Part shown: positions 10,805-19,626 of the stretch, piece after piece
Layout of the letters: the number at the start of each line of letters is the position of its first letter
Numbering within the stretch: the first letter of the stretch is position 1
Assembly (NCBI GenBank): GCA_973895155.1
Contig: OZ316891.1
Span: forward strand, 8,370,001-8,434,000
Source of the DNA: Marsupella aquatica
Lineage: Eukaryota; Marchantiophyta
DNA: 64,000 nucleotides
Direction of reading: 5' to 3'
Program-made: the position numbers and the translations under genes
Notes under the pieces: model-generated
Database searches by the model: none
Told to the model about the DNA's origin: nothing
What the model saw: only the letters and a program-made list of their open reading frames with translations

Positions 10805-12367
10805 TCAAAACGTTTGCTGTTGTTGATTTACCTTGGCCGCTGCGATCTTCTCCAGGACCCTCTCAATACTGATCTCATAGGCATCCTTCCCATGTCTGGG
10901 AGTGCTCCACGGCTCGTTCTCATAATCATTATAAAGGAGTTTGGGAATGATGGCCACGATGTTTCGCCTCATGTCTTCGATTTGGTCCTGTGAGTAAGAC
11001 ATCAAGACCTCTTGAATCGAAACTCCCTCTTTCAGGTCCTTTTCATCGATGAGGACCGAGTAACTTTTGCGGTCCTCAGGCAGATGCCAGGAGTACTGAG
11101 TGTATGCGCTATCTACGTGGAAGAACACAGGAATGGATCCAGAGATGAGGCAGTCAAATGCGGACCTCCTCGTAGCACTGTCACCTCTTGGCTGTAAGCA
11201 GAAGGTCGATTTGAGAAACGATTTGTGGATGAGTACTGGGTCGTGGCTGCATTTCACCACCGAGCAATCTACCAAGTGGCACACCGATGCCCCAGCTTCT
11301 ATGCAGGAAGAGCTGATGATGCCCCTCACACTCCAAGTATCCGAACGGGGAGCTCCGACATACGTGAAGAGAAACGGCCGTTTCGCTCTCTTCACCCGTT
11401 CAATATAGCGTTGTATCATCTCTGGAGAATCTGGATGGAAGGCGGTAGGATAGGGAATCGCTTGCTCGTTCGGCTCTGTCCATTGCCTCTCCAACATCAA
11501 GGTTGTCATGTTCCTAACGTGAGGCAGTCCCGAGAACCCTGTGCCCCAATACGGGGTTGGCCTGAAATCCCATGTGGTTCTCCCCATGATCAGGAAGTGG
11601 TCTCTTCCGCCATACCGTTTCCACGCCTCGCCTCCGTTGCTTTCGAGCCAGTCAATTAGATCCATGCCGAACAGTTTTCTCGTCTCGTATGTTGACGTGA
11701 GGTTTTCCATTTCGTACAGGGGATCCAATGCTATTAGCCCCGTGTAGTATGGGACGAAGAATGCGTCTGCTTGGGACGAATTTTTGGTGAGGCAGCGATA
11801 TTCCTGCATCCGAGTGTGGAAGATCATCTCCAACATGTAAAAATCCGTGTCAAACCACTGAGAGTAATCGAAACCATCGTCATCAGAATGCGGCTTTGCT
11901 TTGTCCCAAAGCTTCACTCCGTAGCCTTTATGGCCAAAACGCGGGCAAAGATCCATCCACCACATCAGAGACCCATTGCACCTGCTTGCGCTATTTACTG
12001 CCACGTTTAGCTCTGGAGGAAGATCATACATGTAGATTCGTCTTCCTGTACAATTAACAACGGGATTGCCTCCTCGAAAGTACATGGAGATATTCTTATA
12101 GCCTAAAGGGTCTTGAAGATAACCAGGCCAGACGAAGACAAAGATGATTGTGATAGCAAAGAAGCATGTCCAGAAAACGTACTGACATTGTGGTGTTCTA
12201 ATTATTTCTCTTCCTCCCTTCTTCGGTGTGTCCTCTGGATTCCGTCTCATCTTGTCCTGCCATTGACCTAAACGGCTGCTGGTTCTTCTTACGACAATTT
12301 TTGACCCAATAGGTAATCCCACGTCCATAGCAACGTGCTTAAGTCCATGCGGATCCGGCATAGTCAT
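10805..12367 (-). CDS. GT47 exostosin-family glycosyltransferase, MUR3/XLT2-like (copy 2)
   Basis: Single-exon gene of 520 residues with a true ATG at 12,367 (next Met at residue 3). Basic N-terminus, one membrane span at about 63-84 (FWTCFFAITIIFVFVWPGYL), then a lumenal exostosin domain at about 108-465. Hallmarks are IYMYDLPPELN, DHFLIMGRTTWDF, IPYPTAFHP, FCLQPRGDSATRRS, ISGSIPVFF and YSWHLP. It is clearly a paralogue of the gene at 6,522-8,051, matching along the whole domain including DLIDWLESNGGEAW, SVRGI and the VC-VDC-CSHDP cysteine cluster. Predicted role is Golgi transfer of a sugar onto a hemicellulose side chain, by family analogy. The C-terminus ends in a Gln run. Tail-to-tail orientation with copy 1 suggests a local inverted duplication. 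Family call very secure; substrate unknown. Confidence 0.93.
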   Translation of the reverse strand: MTMPDPHGLKHVAMDVGLPIGSKIVVRRTSSRLGQWQDKMRRNPEDTPKKGGREIIRTPQCQYVFWTCFFAITIIFVFVWPGYLQDPLGYKNISMYFRGGNPVVNCTGRRIYMYDLPPELNVAVNSASRCNGSLMWWMDLCPRFGHKGYGVKLWDKAKPHSDDDGFDYSQWFDTDFYMLEMIFHTRMQEYRCLTKNSSQADAFFVPYYTGLIALDPLYEMENLTSTYETRKLFGMDLIDWLESNGGEAWKRYGGRDHFLIMGRTTWDFRPTPYWGTGFSGLPHVRNMTTLMLERQWTEPNEQAIPYPTAFHPDSPEMIQRYIERVKRAKRPFLFTYVGAPRSDTWSVRGIISSSCIEAGASVCHLVDCSVVKCSHDPVLIHKSFLKSTFCLQPRGDSATRRSAFDCLISGSIPVFFHVDSAYTQYSWHLPEDRKSYSVLIDEKDLKEGVSIQEVLMSYSQDQIEDMRRNIVAIIPKLLYNDYENEPWSTPRHGKDAYEISIERVLEKIAAAKVNQQQQTF

Positions 12368-12504
12368 AGAAGCTAGCCTACTGCTAAGTTATCTTCAAAG
12401 CGCTGGAATCTATTAAGCCTGGAACAATCCAAGTTTACAGCAATCTATCCGTGTTAGTTCTAGCTCGAGACAAGGAAGTGGTAGCCAACAATTCCACCAG
12501 GCAC

Positions 12505-12522
12505 GCAATTAATATATTTCAT
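12505..12522 (-). promoter_or_regulatory. Possible TATA element upstream of GT47 copy 2
   Basis: On the minus strand this AT-rich stretch reads GAAATATATTAATTG, about 140-150 bases upstream of the ATG at 12,367, a plausible distance for a TATA box with a short leader. It is the only such motif close by, but AT-rich words are common in this window and no start site is known. Confidence 0.22.
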
Positions 12523-14255
12523 ATGTTTTGAGTGTTCAGTAAGACTCTTACTGCTGCAGGTATGGCGGTGAAGGTACTTAGTACATTCACTTTTGATTCA
12601 GATCTCGGCGCTTCTGTGAAGCCCATGGTGGACCGATCGATCAACAATGCTCCCAATGTTCTTATCGCCATCTTCGACGATTCTGTGTTCCGGCCAACTA
12701 CTGCACCTGCATTGAGAAAGCTGTCAGCAAGCCGTGAGCAGACTGAGATCTTTCATGGATGGAGAGTAATCGCGCATCACCGTGTGCAGACCAAAGCTCA
12801 GAAGAAATGAATCATGAAGTCCATCAGCCACGTACAAGTTTTGAGAGAATTTCCAGATCAAGTTGCATTGTTCGTCATGATCACTCGCGGCATCTTTAGA
12901 TATCGACTGCGCGCACACGTACATCATGAGGGCCAATTCTTCAAACACTGCAAGAACCCATCTGACTGGAAGTAGTTCCCATGATGATTCGATCACCAAG
13001 TGATTCAGCTTCATCATGGGTCATGTTCCTGGGTCAATGGCCATGACTTGAAAAGTAGTACTCGACAGCTCAATCAAGTTCTGCTCAGACACTCGTTTGG
13101 AAATTTTCAAAATGATCGCATTTGGAAATCTGAAAAATTACTGCATTTTTTGCATCAGTGTCCTGTATCTATGCCGTGTGTCACCAAAAACCAGCCACGA
13201 AAGCCTCCGGGAAGAGAAGAGGATGCTGGATAGGAAGGTATCCATTCAAGGTACGTCTGCTGCTTCGGAGTGAGAAGATGATCATAGCATTGCTCTTGAA
13301 TCTCAGATTGCAAATGCCGACTCTCAGATCATTTGGCGAGCTCCGTTGATGCAATCACTTTTAATTGGCACCACGGTCCAATTTATTAGCAGAATGTGCG
13401 ACGATGCGGGCTCCGTGTCCTCAGAATCCCGGACACAGCCCGGCCGAGCCCGAGCCTCCAACTGATATCGTGCTATGATGAGACCAATAGAACCCGGCAC
13501 CAGACAGTGCTGTTCAACTCAACCAACCATCCCTACTACTGTTCAGACCACCAAATTGAAATGGTTGCTTTCAGACAGACGTGCGAAATGTATCAACCGA
13601 TTCACCTGTGCTAGATAGTCTCTAGTGTATGACTGATTGCTCAGGTGCACGTGAATGATCTGCCCAACGACGTGTCCTTCAATTCAGAATATGACGTTGT
13701 CGGTTCAACATTTTAATTTCGAAACCAGATCAACACTGGCGGAAACATCGATCGTGAGATCAGTTTTTCAACAACTTTCTGTAAATTGCAAACTTCCAAT
13801 TTAATCGAGTCATATGATACACACTAAGCATACAAGTCAGCCAGTGAATTGACTGAACTTCATAGCTTAAACACATTCCTGTGGGGCGATGAAATATCCC
13901 TTTGACGGCAGTGCCTCACATCTTTGCATGTGTATTTGCGAATGTAGATCAACGGCGTTGGCTCCCAGCATGACGTTGGATCTCGTCCTGATGAACACAC
14001 GCCGAAATTCTCGACTCGTGCACACCTCGCTGGACCACGATCTGAAAGGTGATCTGCAGGCCTAAATCCTGACATCTAGTAAAACACGATCTCCTTCAGC
14101 GGAGTTGACCTCAGAGATTTCTACTCTATAGAGTTCTCATAATTCTTTGTACCCTCAAAAGTTTTTTGGGGGTCTTTTATTGGGGGGTAGTTTAAAGAGA
14201 GTCAGAGTGTCACAACCTCATCAGTTAAGACCCTTGGTATCAGGTACAAGTTGCT
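12523..14255. other. Intergenic region with no recognised feature
   Basis: I find no gene, element or clear repeat. Several frames of 60-97 codons exist on both strands, but none shows a known motif or a credible exon structure. It probably includes upstream regulatory sequence for GT47 copy 2. Confidence 0.5.
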
Positions 14256-14353
14256 CCCATCCCTTGGTTAGATATGTAACCTTTTTACTCGGCCGTGGAG
14301 ATATCCCATCTGTTGGTTAAAAATGTAACCTTTTTACTCGGCCGTGGAGATGA
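14256..14353. repeat. Two-copy tandem duplication, ~50-bp unit
   Basis: CCATC, TTGGTTA and then TGTAACCTTTTTACTCGGCC appear twice with a period of about 50 bases. The copies are near-identical in the second half, indicating a fairly recent duplication just upstream of a SINE-like insertion. Confidence 0.85.
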
Positions 14354-14404
14354 CTCAACAGGGCTGCTGAGTTGAAAAAGTCACACAACAATATTAATCA
14401 AGTG

Positions 14405-14705
14405 GGCTTTGGGGCCAGGGGAGAGGTCCGAGGTTAAATCCCCCCTCTACATGCAACACATGCAAGGGGTGTGGAGGGTATGTGCGTGCATGTGTGTGTG
14501 TGTGTGTGTGGGGGTGTACTGGTGTGAGTCCTGGTTTCTCCTCAGCCCCAGCTGGCTTGCTTTTGGGCCGTAATTCAACCCTCTCCCCCCTAGTCTGGGT
14601 CTTGTCGGATCCCTGGGTATAGTCCCCCCTTGTGGGTTACCCTACAGTGGTGCATACTCCAAAGTAGAATGTCTATCCTGTGTTGGATGGGTCTACTTTT
14701 GGCTT
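14405..14705 (+). mobile_element. tRNA-derived SINE-like element (family B, 14-kb copy)
   Basis: The head GGGGCCAGGGGAGAGG, then GAGGTTAAATCCCCCCTC, is a degraded A box/B box pair. The body (ACATGCAAGGGGTGTG, then GAGGGTATGTG, GTCCT-GTTT-TCCTCAG, CCTAGTCTGGG, GCATACTCCA, TCTATCCT, TTGGATGGGTCT) matches, in the same order, the better preserved copy at 29,622-29,990. A (GT)n tract sits inside at about 14,490-14,511. Two diverged copies 15 kb apart with the same internal order support a dispersed retroelement family rather than a gene. Confidence 0.7.
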
Positions 14706-14733
14706 TCAAGGAAAAATAAAAGACAAATCAAGT

Positions 14734-15073
14734 GGGTTTTCCCAAGGAATTTGCTTGGTGGCACCCCAGTTAAAAACATTTGACTTAAAGGGACCCAGAA
14801 AGTAAAAAATAACTTGGTGGGACTCCAAAAATAGGTTATTCTAGGGGGAGAACACATAGGGAGGCCAGGAGGTAGGGCCCAGGCTCTCCCCAACCCTCAC
14901 CCTCCCCTATGTCACCCTTGTCCCGTCCCTAAGTCCCTGTCATCTTGTAGATACAAGGTTCTCCCCTTCAAACCTATTTGGAGTTCCAACAAGTGATTTT
15001 TGACTCTTTGTGTCTGGCTGAATCAAATGTTTTCAGTCCGAGTCCCATCAAGCAAATTCCTTGGAATTTCCCC
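14734..15073. repeat. Long inverted repeat, ~96-bp arms, ~147-bp loop
   Basis: The minus strand of 14,734-14,829 aligns over its whole length with the plus strand of 14,977-15,073. Both read TTTGGAGT-CCA-CAAGT, ATTTTT-ACT, TCAAATGTTTT and CAAGCAAATTCCTTGG in the same order, roughly 75-80% identical by eye. A transcript through the region could fold into one long imperfect hairpin. A third copy of the arm core lies in direct orientation at about 15,165. It may be a foldback/MITE-like element or a small-RNA source; neither is shown. Confidence 0.8.
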
Positions 15074-15250
15074 TGTAAGTTTGCATTTGAGAGGGCTGCT
15101 GAGTGGAGATTTGGAAGTGGATGTTTTGCCATCAAATTTTGTTATGTTTTCAGTGGGGTTCATCAAGCAAATTCCTTGGAAATCCCCTGTAAGTTTTCAT
15201 TTGAGAGGGCCACTGAGTGAAAAGTGGAAGTGGATGTTTTGCCATGAATA
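15045..15250 (+). repeat. Two-copy tandem duplication, ~118-bp unit
   Basis: CATCAAGCAAATTCCTTGGA, then CCCCTGTAAGTTT, CATTTGAGAGGGC, CTGAGTG and GGAAGTGGATGTTTTGCCAT, is found at 15,045-15,131 and again at 15,163-15,245. The first copy overlaps the right arm of the long inverted repeat, so the duplication extended that element. Confidence 0.85.
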
Positions 15251-15267
15251 GTCGTTTGGAGAGTCAC

Positions 15268-15520
15268 TGATTTGAAAAAGTGATTCAGCAAGATGTGCCG
15301 AGTGGAAATTTCCAACTTGGCAGGGCTGTCAAGTGGAAAAGTGAACCCTGCTAGTAATCACAAATCAAATTGTGATAATATATGGTGTGCACTCATTGAT
15401 TTAAGTACAATAACGAGGTTCATCATGGCATGGAGGGATGTCATACACCATATGTGTCATATTTCAAAAAGTGAATTAGCAAGATAAGCCGAGTTGAAAC
15501 TTTCCAACTTGATGAGGGGA
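15268..15520 (+). repeat. Direct repeats, ~52 bp, about 195 bp apart
   Basis: AAAAAGTGATTCAGCAAGAT, then GCCGAGTGGAAATTTCCAAC, at about 15,274-15,325 recurs with a few changes at about 15,468-15,519. A shorter relative (GAGTTGAAAAAGTCAC) lies near 14,370. These appear to be parts of one degraded repetitive block running from 14.3 to 15.5 kb. Confidence 0.7.
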
Positions 15521-16424
15521 CAAGAGAGATTGAATAGTGATGGGTGACCAACCTCAGCTTCAGGTCACAAATTCTACAGTAGGCCAATAATCCCTTCCCC
15601 TTCCTTCCTCCTTCCAATTGCTTTTCATTCTATAGTTCTCAGCTCCTTCCCTTCCTCCCTAGCCACTTTTATAATTTTTTAACGTCTGGGACAAGTAGCC
15701 ATAGTTGGGGACCCTAAAACATTGGCTTCCCTAAGCGAGTGTGGCAAGGTGATGGAACCATCTCTCGGGAGGGTGGTGATCTCTTGCCCTCCGGAGGTCT
15801 GTTTTTGGCAAGGAAGAGTTTTCATAACAAATACTGGATGGTGACTATATATCACTCTGCCAAAGACAAAAACTGCCAAAGTGGCGATACATGGTCCCAA
15901 TGCCAACGAAAAACAAGTGCCAAAGTAGGGATACAGGTCCAAATGGCAGGATACCCAATGAAAGAAAGAGAACACCAAAAAAACCCAAAGAGCCAGAAAG
16001 CCTGAGAGTTCCTCTCCCCTCCCTAAGGCTTTTGGCTCTTTTTGGGTAAGGAAACAAAGTCGAGGATAGATAAGTTCTAACATGAAGTGAAGTTGATGAC
16101 TAATTAAGCTACAAATCGAACCAATGAATAGAGAAGTGGCACCACTGCTATATACAAATTACAGGCCACCGTCTAATTGCAGCAAAGTACTATACTACCT
16201 AGCACGACTTCAAAAGGGCCATGACTGTTTGGGATTAAAATTCAAATGTTAGTTCAGCTTCCTACGACATGCTGTACCCGGAATTTCTTTCAGTGCTCTG
16301 AAGGGAATATTCATCAGATCAAAGTCAACCTGTCACCAAGAAGCCTTGAGACCGTGTATCCAATTTTGTAATCTGGGACCCCTCATGAGTGAAGTTAGTC
16401 GTGGACTTTCCTCGGTTTTCATTT

Positions 16425-19088
16425 TTACGAAATGGAGAGCTTATAGAACTTCTGCACTAAGCTGGCCGACGATCTTAAATGACTCTGTTCTAACCTCGGG
16501 TAGGCCCATGATCTTGATAAACCGTAGCGCTGCCTTAAATCTTCATCAGCATCACTGTCACTGCTCGACGAGGAGCTTGACATAGAGAATTCACTTAAGA
16601 GAAAGTCGAGTACCTGCATCAATTCAATCAAATCCGATTACAGCGAGTGTGAAGTAGATGGTCTATCTATCATGAGTCGGCCCTCTTTGTCATTCACATT
16701 AAAAATGTTCATCCAGAAATTTCAGTGTCGAGTACAAGAGTTCACAAACATCACCTTTCCAACAGGTACAGGTGTGGCAGTGTATTGTTGATGCTTGCAG
16801 TTTCTCCTCTTATTTTGTAATCCGGGAGGTTCAGAGAGCCAATAGAATGCTTTGCAACCCATGCACAATACACGGTTTGATACACTAATTCGCTCGAGAT
16901 GCCCTGTGCATAATCAGTACAACATTGAACTAAATTTGTCAAAGACATGTCTGCACGCCTAGGGTACAAAGACACCACAGTAAGTTTGAAAGAAAGGGCC
17001 TCTATCATGTATGCGTCGTCTAGTAAGCTTTGATTACGACTTCAGTGAAAAATAGTGACTAAGAACCTGGTCGGAAAAGTCTCCACGCCAAAGCCTTTCG
17101 CCAAAAACCGGGACTTTCGTAGCTTGTCCCTACAACATTCTGAATTTGGTCCGATCCTCGACATCTAGACACTGAATTTAAATTCGTGGACTCCCGGTCG
17201 AAATTTGGGCCATCAAACATAGAGAAGAAATGAGAACACCAAAGCCCGTCATCGTTTGCAGCTTCATTCCAACTTCTGAGGAACACAAAAGAACCGTTAG
17301 ATGCGATGTACACGACTACAGCCAGAAAATTCACATCAAATGTATAGCCAAGTGAATATTGACAGCCATGGATACTTCGAGTCAATCTTACCTACACACA
17401 GCAGAAGAGATGGCTAACGATCGAGGGTCTAGAGAACGAAATATCTGCAGCAGCAGATCTGTCGAAAGATGCACGTACTCTGGCAGTAGACATGAAAAAT
17501 ACTCGACTTAGATCAAAGTTCAACGTCAAATCAGAATCCACCTCAAGTGATTCCCATTGTCATTCCCATGCAAAATTCCATCTGTACTGAAAAGATGGAC
17601 CAAGGGTAGTAGTATGCACAGAATTAACCGAGTCCGAACGAGACTTTGACAATTTCTTTTACAATTCCAGACCTTTTCTCTGGACGAATTTTCACAATTA
17701 AGTAAAATGAAGGGAATTGAGCTTGAGGCTGATGGACTCTCAAGCACAACTGTGATGGGAGGGACAGTCAGTAACCTTTGAGATATCCCAATAGGAGAAA
17801 TAGCCAGTGAACTTCGATAATCAGAAACGGGGTATTACACTCACCAGCAGACTTCTCACATTCCTGATGCTTTGCCCTGCGATGCTGTGCAACCGCGGCC
17901 TGTTTATACTCACTCACGGCTGATATTCTTCTCTTCTTGGGAAAAGCGACTTCCACTGCCTGCAAAAGCAGTTCTGCAGCTGAAAGCTGTTGAACAGTGT
18001 CCATCCTGAGTTTTCAAACATGGGAAAGTACTTTGAATGTTAAGCCCAATTCAAACGAACCTAAAACCATCACCACGTACTTGTTATTGTGGAGGAACAA
18101 ACCAATCTCCACACGTTGTAACGTCCAGTTTTAAGGCACGTTCCAATGACGGTCCTATTCTATATGCAATTGTCGGAGTCACTCGAACCCCATTTTTAGG
18201 GCTCCAAACTTCGTTATTCTAAGATCTATGCAATAATTTTCGAGGCCACTGCCTAGTCCACTGAGTCTTCCGCATGGCAGATAGATTGGAGAATTTGCAA
18301 ATGACTTCTACACCTGGTCAAGCCCACCAGCTGTTCAAACATCAAACAGAAGATTCCATGTGAAGAATTACTTACTCAGGAAGCAATCGAAATGCAGAAA
18401 GAACATCCTGGTAAATTGTAAGTTGAACGGCCTTGGGTGCCTTGACATATAACCTTCGCACGATGCACGCCAGTTCCTTGCATGCTTGCGAATAATCACA
18501 CCTGCAACAGAATAGTACTTTGACATTTCAGAACCAATCGCCTACTTTTGCAGCTACCCGATCGATGCCAACCCCATGGATAAGAAGTACAAGTTTTGGG
18601 ATCGAACTGAGATTACGGTTTCGGGATTGTTCCAGAAAAATCCTACTTCTGCCAAAATCTAGACGTTAGGTTTAGGCTATGCATTATTCCAGAAGAACCC
18701 TAATTCCTCCACGCCTTTTCACCCCATTTGACATTCTTGAGGTTGTGGTTACCAAGGCCACTGAGGCACATGAGTTGCACACGCTATCCAGCTCTAAACG
18801 GGCCAACATTACTCGTAGGCGGGGTCACCAGAATTATGAGGATGAGCAATCTAATCCAACATCAGACACACACGAAATCCACGATTCAAGGTCAGAATCC
18901 TATAAACCGATACAAACAACACAATCCAATCGATAAATTGGCAGAGGAGACGTCAAAGCGAGAATTGCAGCAATTTCAGGGCGGGGAGGGGAATTAAGTA
19001 AAAACCTGCGAGACAGAGCGGCGTTTATGTGCAGCTGGGCGTAAAGGTGCTCCATGGGAACGATCTCATCCTCATACTCATCCGCCAT
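16425..19088 (-). CDS. F-box protein, At5g52880-like (seven exons)
   Basis: Exons, 5' to 3' on the minus strand: 19,088-19,006; 18,501-18,376; 18,005-17,845; 17,479-17,392; 17,275-17,067; 16,903-16,755; 16,613-16,425. All six introns are GT-AG, phases agree at every junction, and the joined 1,005 bases encode 334 residues plus a stop. Residues 1-123 form the N-terminal region of this plant family (CKELACIVRRLYVKAPKA, then LSAFRLLPE, then ISAVSEYKQAAVAQHRRAKH). An F-box follows at about 128-170 (DLLLQIFRSLDPRSLA, then VCRSWNEAANDDGLW). A Cys pair CMGC (236-239) with a later NCKH may bind zinc. The last exon begins VLDFLL and holds a Ser run plus an Asp/Glu tract. Predicted role: substrate receptor of an SCF E3 ligase, binding SKP1 through the F-box; substrate unknown. 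Uncertain points: an in-frame ATG at 19,148 could add 20 residues, and the last exon might splice again after WAYPR. Confidence 0.85.
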
Positions 19089-19514
19089 ACGTAAGGTACA
19101 CACGCAAAACTTGCAGGGTGCGTGCCGAGAGTAGTACCGGTGCTCCATCAATACTCTGGGGCCGAGGCAAGAAGCAAAACACCCATTGAGGACACCCCAA
19201 TTACCAGCAGCACCGGTCCTTCCTTCTCTGTGCGGTTCCCGCTTCCACTTCGATAATTAACCGGCCCTTTCTATGATTGAGCTTGCACCGCCCTCCCCGA
19301 GGTGGGTGTTGGAGATCTGCTTGCCTTCGATTCTGCTCGATGCGATGTCAATTGCTTGGAACTGGTCTGTACTCTCTCCGACCCAGCAAAGTAGTCAGTG
19401 GCCCAAAATCTCACCTCCCGTCCTCGTGGCACAATTCTATGATGACCAATTTCTTGGCTTCAAGCTATGTTACATGCCTTGAGTTACAAATCAGGGGTCT
19501 AGACCCGGTCACCT
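19089..19514. other. Upstream region of the F-box gene
   Basis: This holds the presumed promoter and leader of the minus-strand F-box gene. I see no clear TATA motif. Long open frames on the plus strand from about 19,277 begin at TTG and are produced by the GC-rich repeat that follows; they are not gene-like. Confidence 0.4.
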
Positions 19515-19626
19515 GTCACTCCGGACACCCGGTCATCCCGACTGCCCTGTCACTCCGGACACCCGGTCATCCCGACTGCCCGACTGCCCTGTCACTCCGG
19601 ACACCCGGTCATCCCGACTGCCCGGT
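19515..19626. repeat. GC-rich minisatellite, ~34-bp unit, three copies
   Basis: GTCACTCCGGACACCCGG, then TCATCCCGACTGCCC, starts at 19,515, 19,549 and 19,591. The second unit is lengthened by a duplicated CGACTGCC. The array and the following ~130 bases (GGGGGAGTTCAGGGGAGCCC and similar) are much more GC-rich than the surroundings, an isolated GC island inside AT-rich DNA. Confidence 0.9.
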
